In this document: piece after piece, positions 13,195-13,224 of the stretch | Position numbering within the stretch: the first letter of the stretch is position 1 | How the letters are laid out: every line of letters starts with the position of its first letter | Translations under genes and position numbers: made by a program | The notes under the pieces: model-generated | What the model was told of the DNA's origin: nothing | The model's input: the letters and a program-made list of their open reading frames with translations, nothing else | Databases searched by the model: none | Source: Dorea_D sp963559605 | Lineage (GTDB): Bacteria; Bacillota; Clostridia; Lachnospirales; Lachnospiraceae | NCBI GenBank assembly: GCA_963559605.1 | Contig: CAUWLL010000055.1 | Span: 1 to 13,224, forward strand | Length of the DNA stretch: 13,224 nt | Direction: 5' to 3'

Positions 13195-13224
13195 CAACTC
13201 CCCTTCCCCTCATTCTTGAGGGGT

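Overview
The window reads as an accessory/defence island from a low-GC Gram-positive bacterium, most likely a gut-type Clostridia (Lachnospiraceae-like). This rests on strongly AT-rich DNA, AGGAGG-type ribosome binding sites, and the protein families present. The lineage is an inference, as no rRNA or marker gene is present. Almost all genes lie on the minus strand, so the locus is described from right to left.

Right half (13091 to 6713): a consensus-like promoter drives a small Cro/C1-type regulator, then a complete Type I restriction-modification operon of hsdR, hsdM and hsdS. Spacings are 17 nt, 11 nt and an 8-nt overlap. Catalytic motifs of the nuclease, helicase and methyltransferase are intact.

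Centre (7434 to 4484): an hsdS inversion system. Downstream of the expressed hsdS lie a tyrosine recombinase with the complete R-K-H-R-H-Y set, a second N-terminal half of hsdS on the minus strand, and a second C-terminal half of hsdS on the plus strand. Four copies of a 14-bp core, TAAACGATAATTTA, flank the two C-terminal halves in alternating orientation. Inside the genes the core encodes N-D-N-L in the same frame. Inversions between opposed cores can therefore join either N-half to either C-half in frame, giving four possible full specificity subunits. This is the architecture of phase-variable Type I systems in which an adjacent recombinase shuffles target-recognition domains.

Left-centre (4464 to 1618): a frameshifted membrane-anchored protein of unknown function, a GyrI-like ligand-binding protein, a TfoX N-terminal-domain protein, and an HTH-WYL transcription regulator. 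All are on the minus strand with short gaps and may be one transcription unit. The first gene starts only 20 nt outside the switch, so its upstream sequence changes when the switch flips.

Left end (1550 to 1): a DUF1016/YhcG-type PD-(D/E)xK nuclease gene. Near-perfect palindromes with the core GTGCAGAC-C-GTCTGCAC bracket it at both ends, one just upstream of its ribosome binding site and one over its stop codon. A third copy lies about 230 bp beyond. The non-coding 495 bp at the far left is dense in palindromes: two hairpins share the centre CACTGAG with unrelated arms, a 36-bp direct repeat accompanies two of the palindromes, and traces of a decayed reading frame are visible. This nuclease-plus-palindrome unit is the least explained part of the window.
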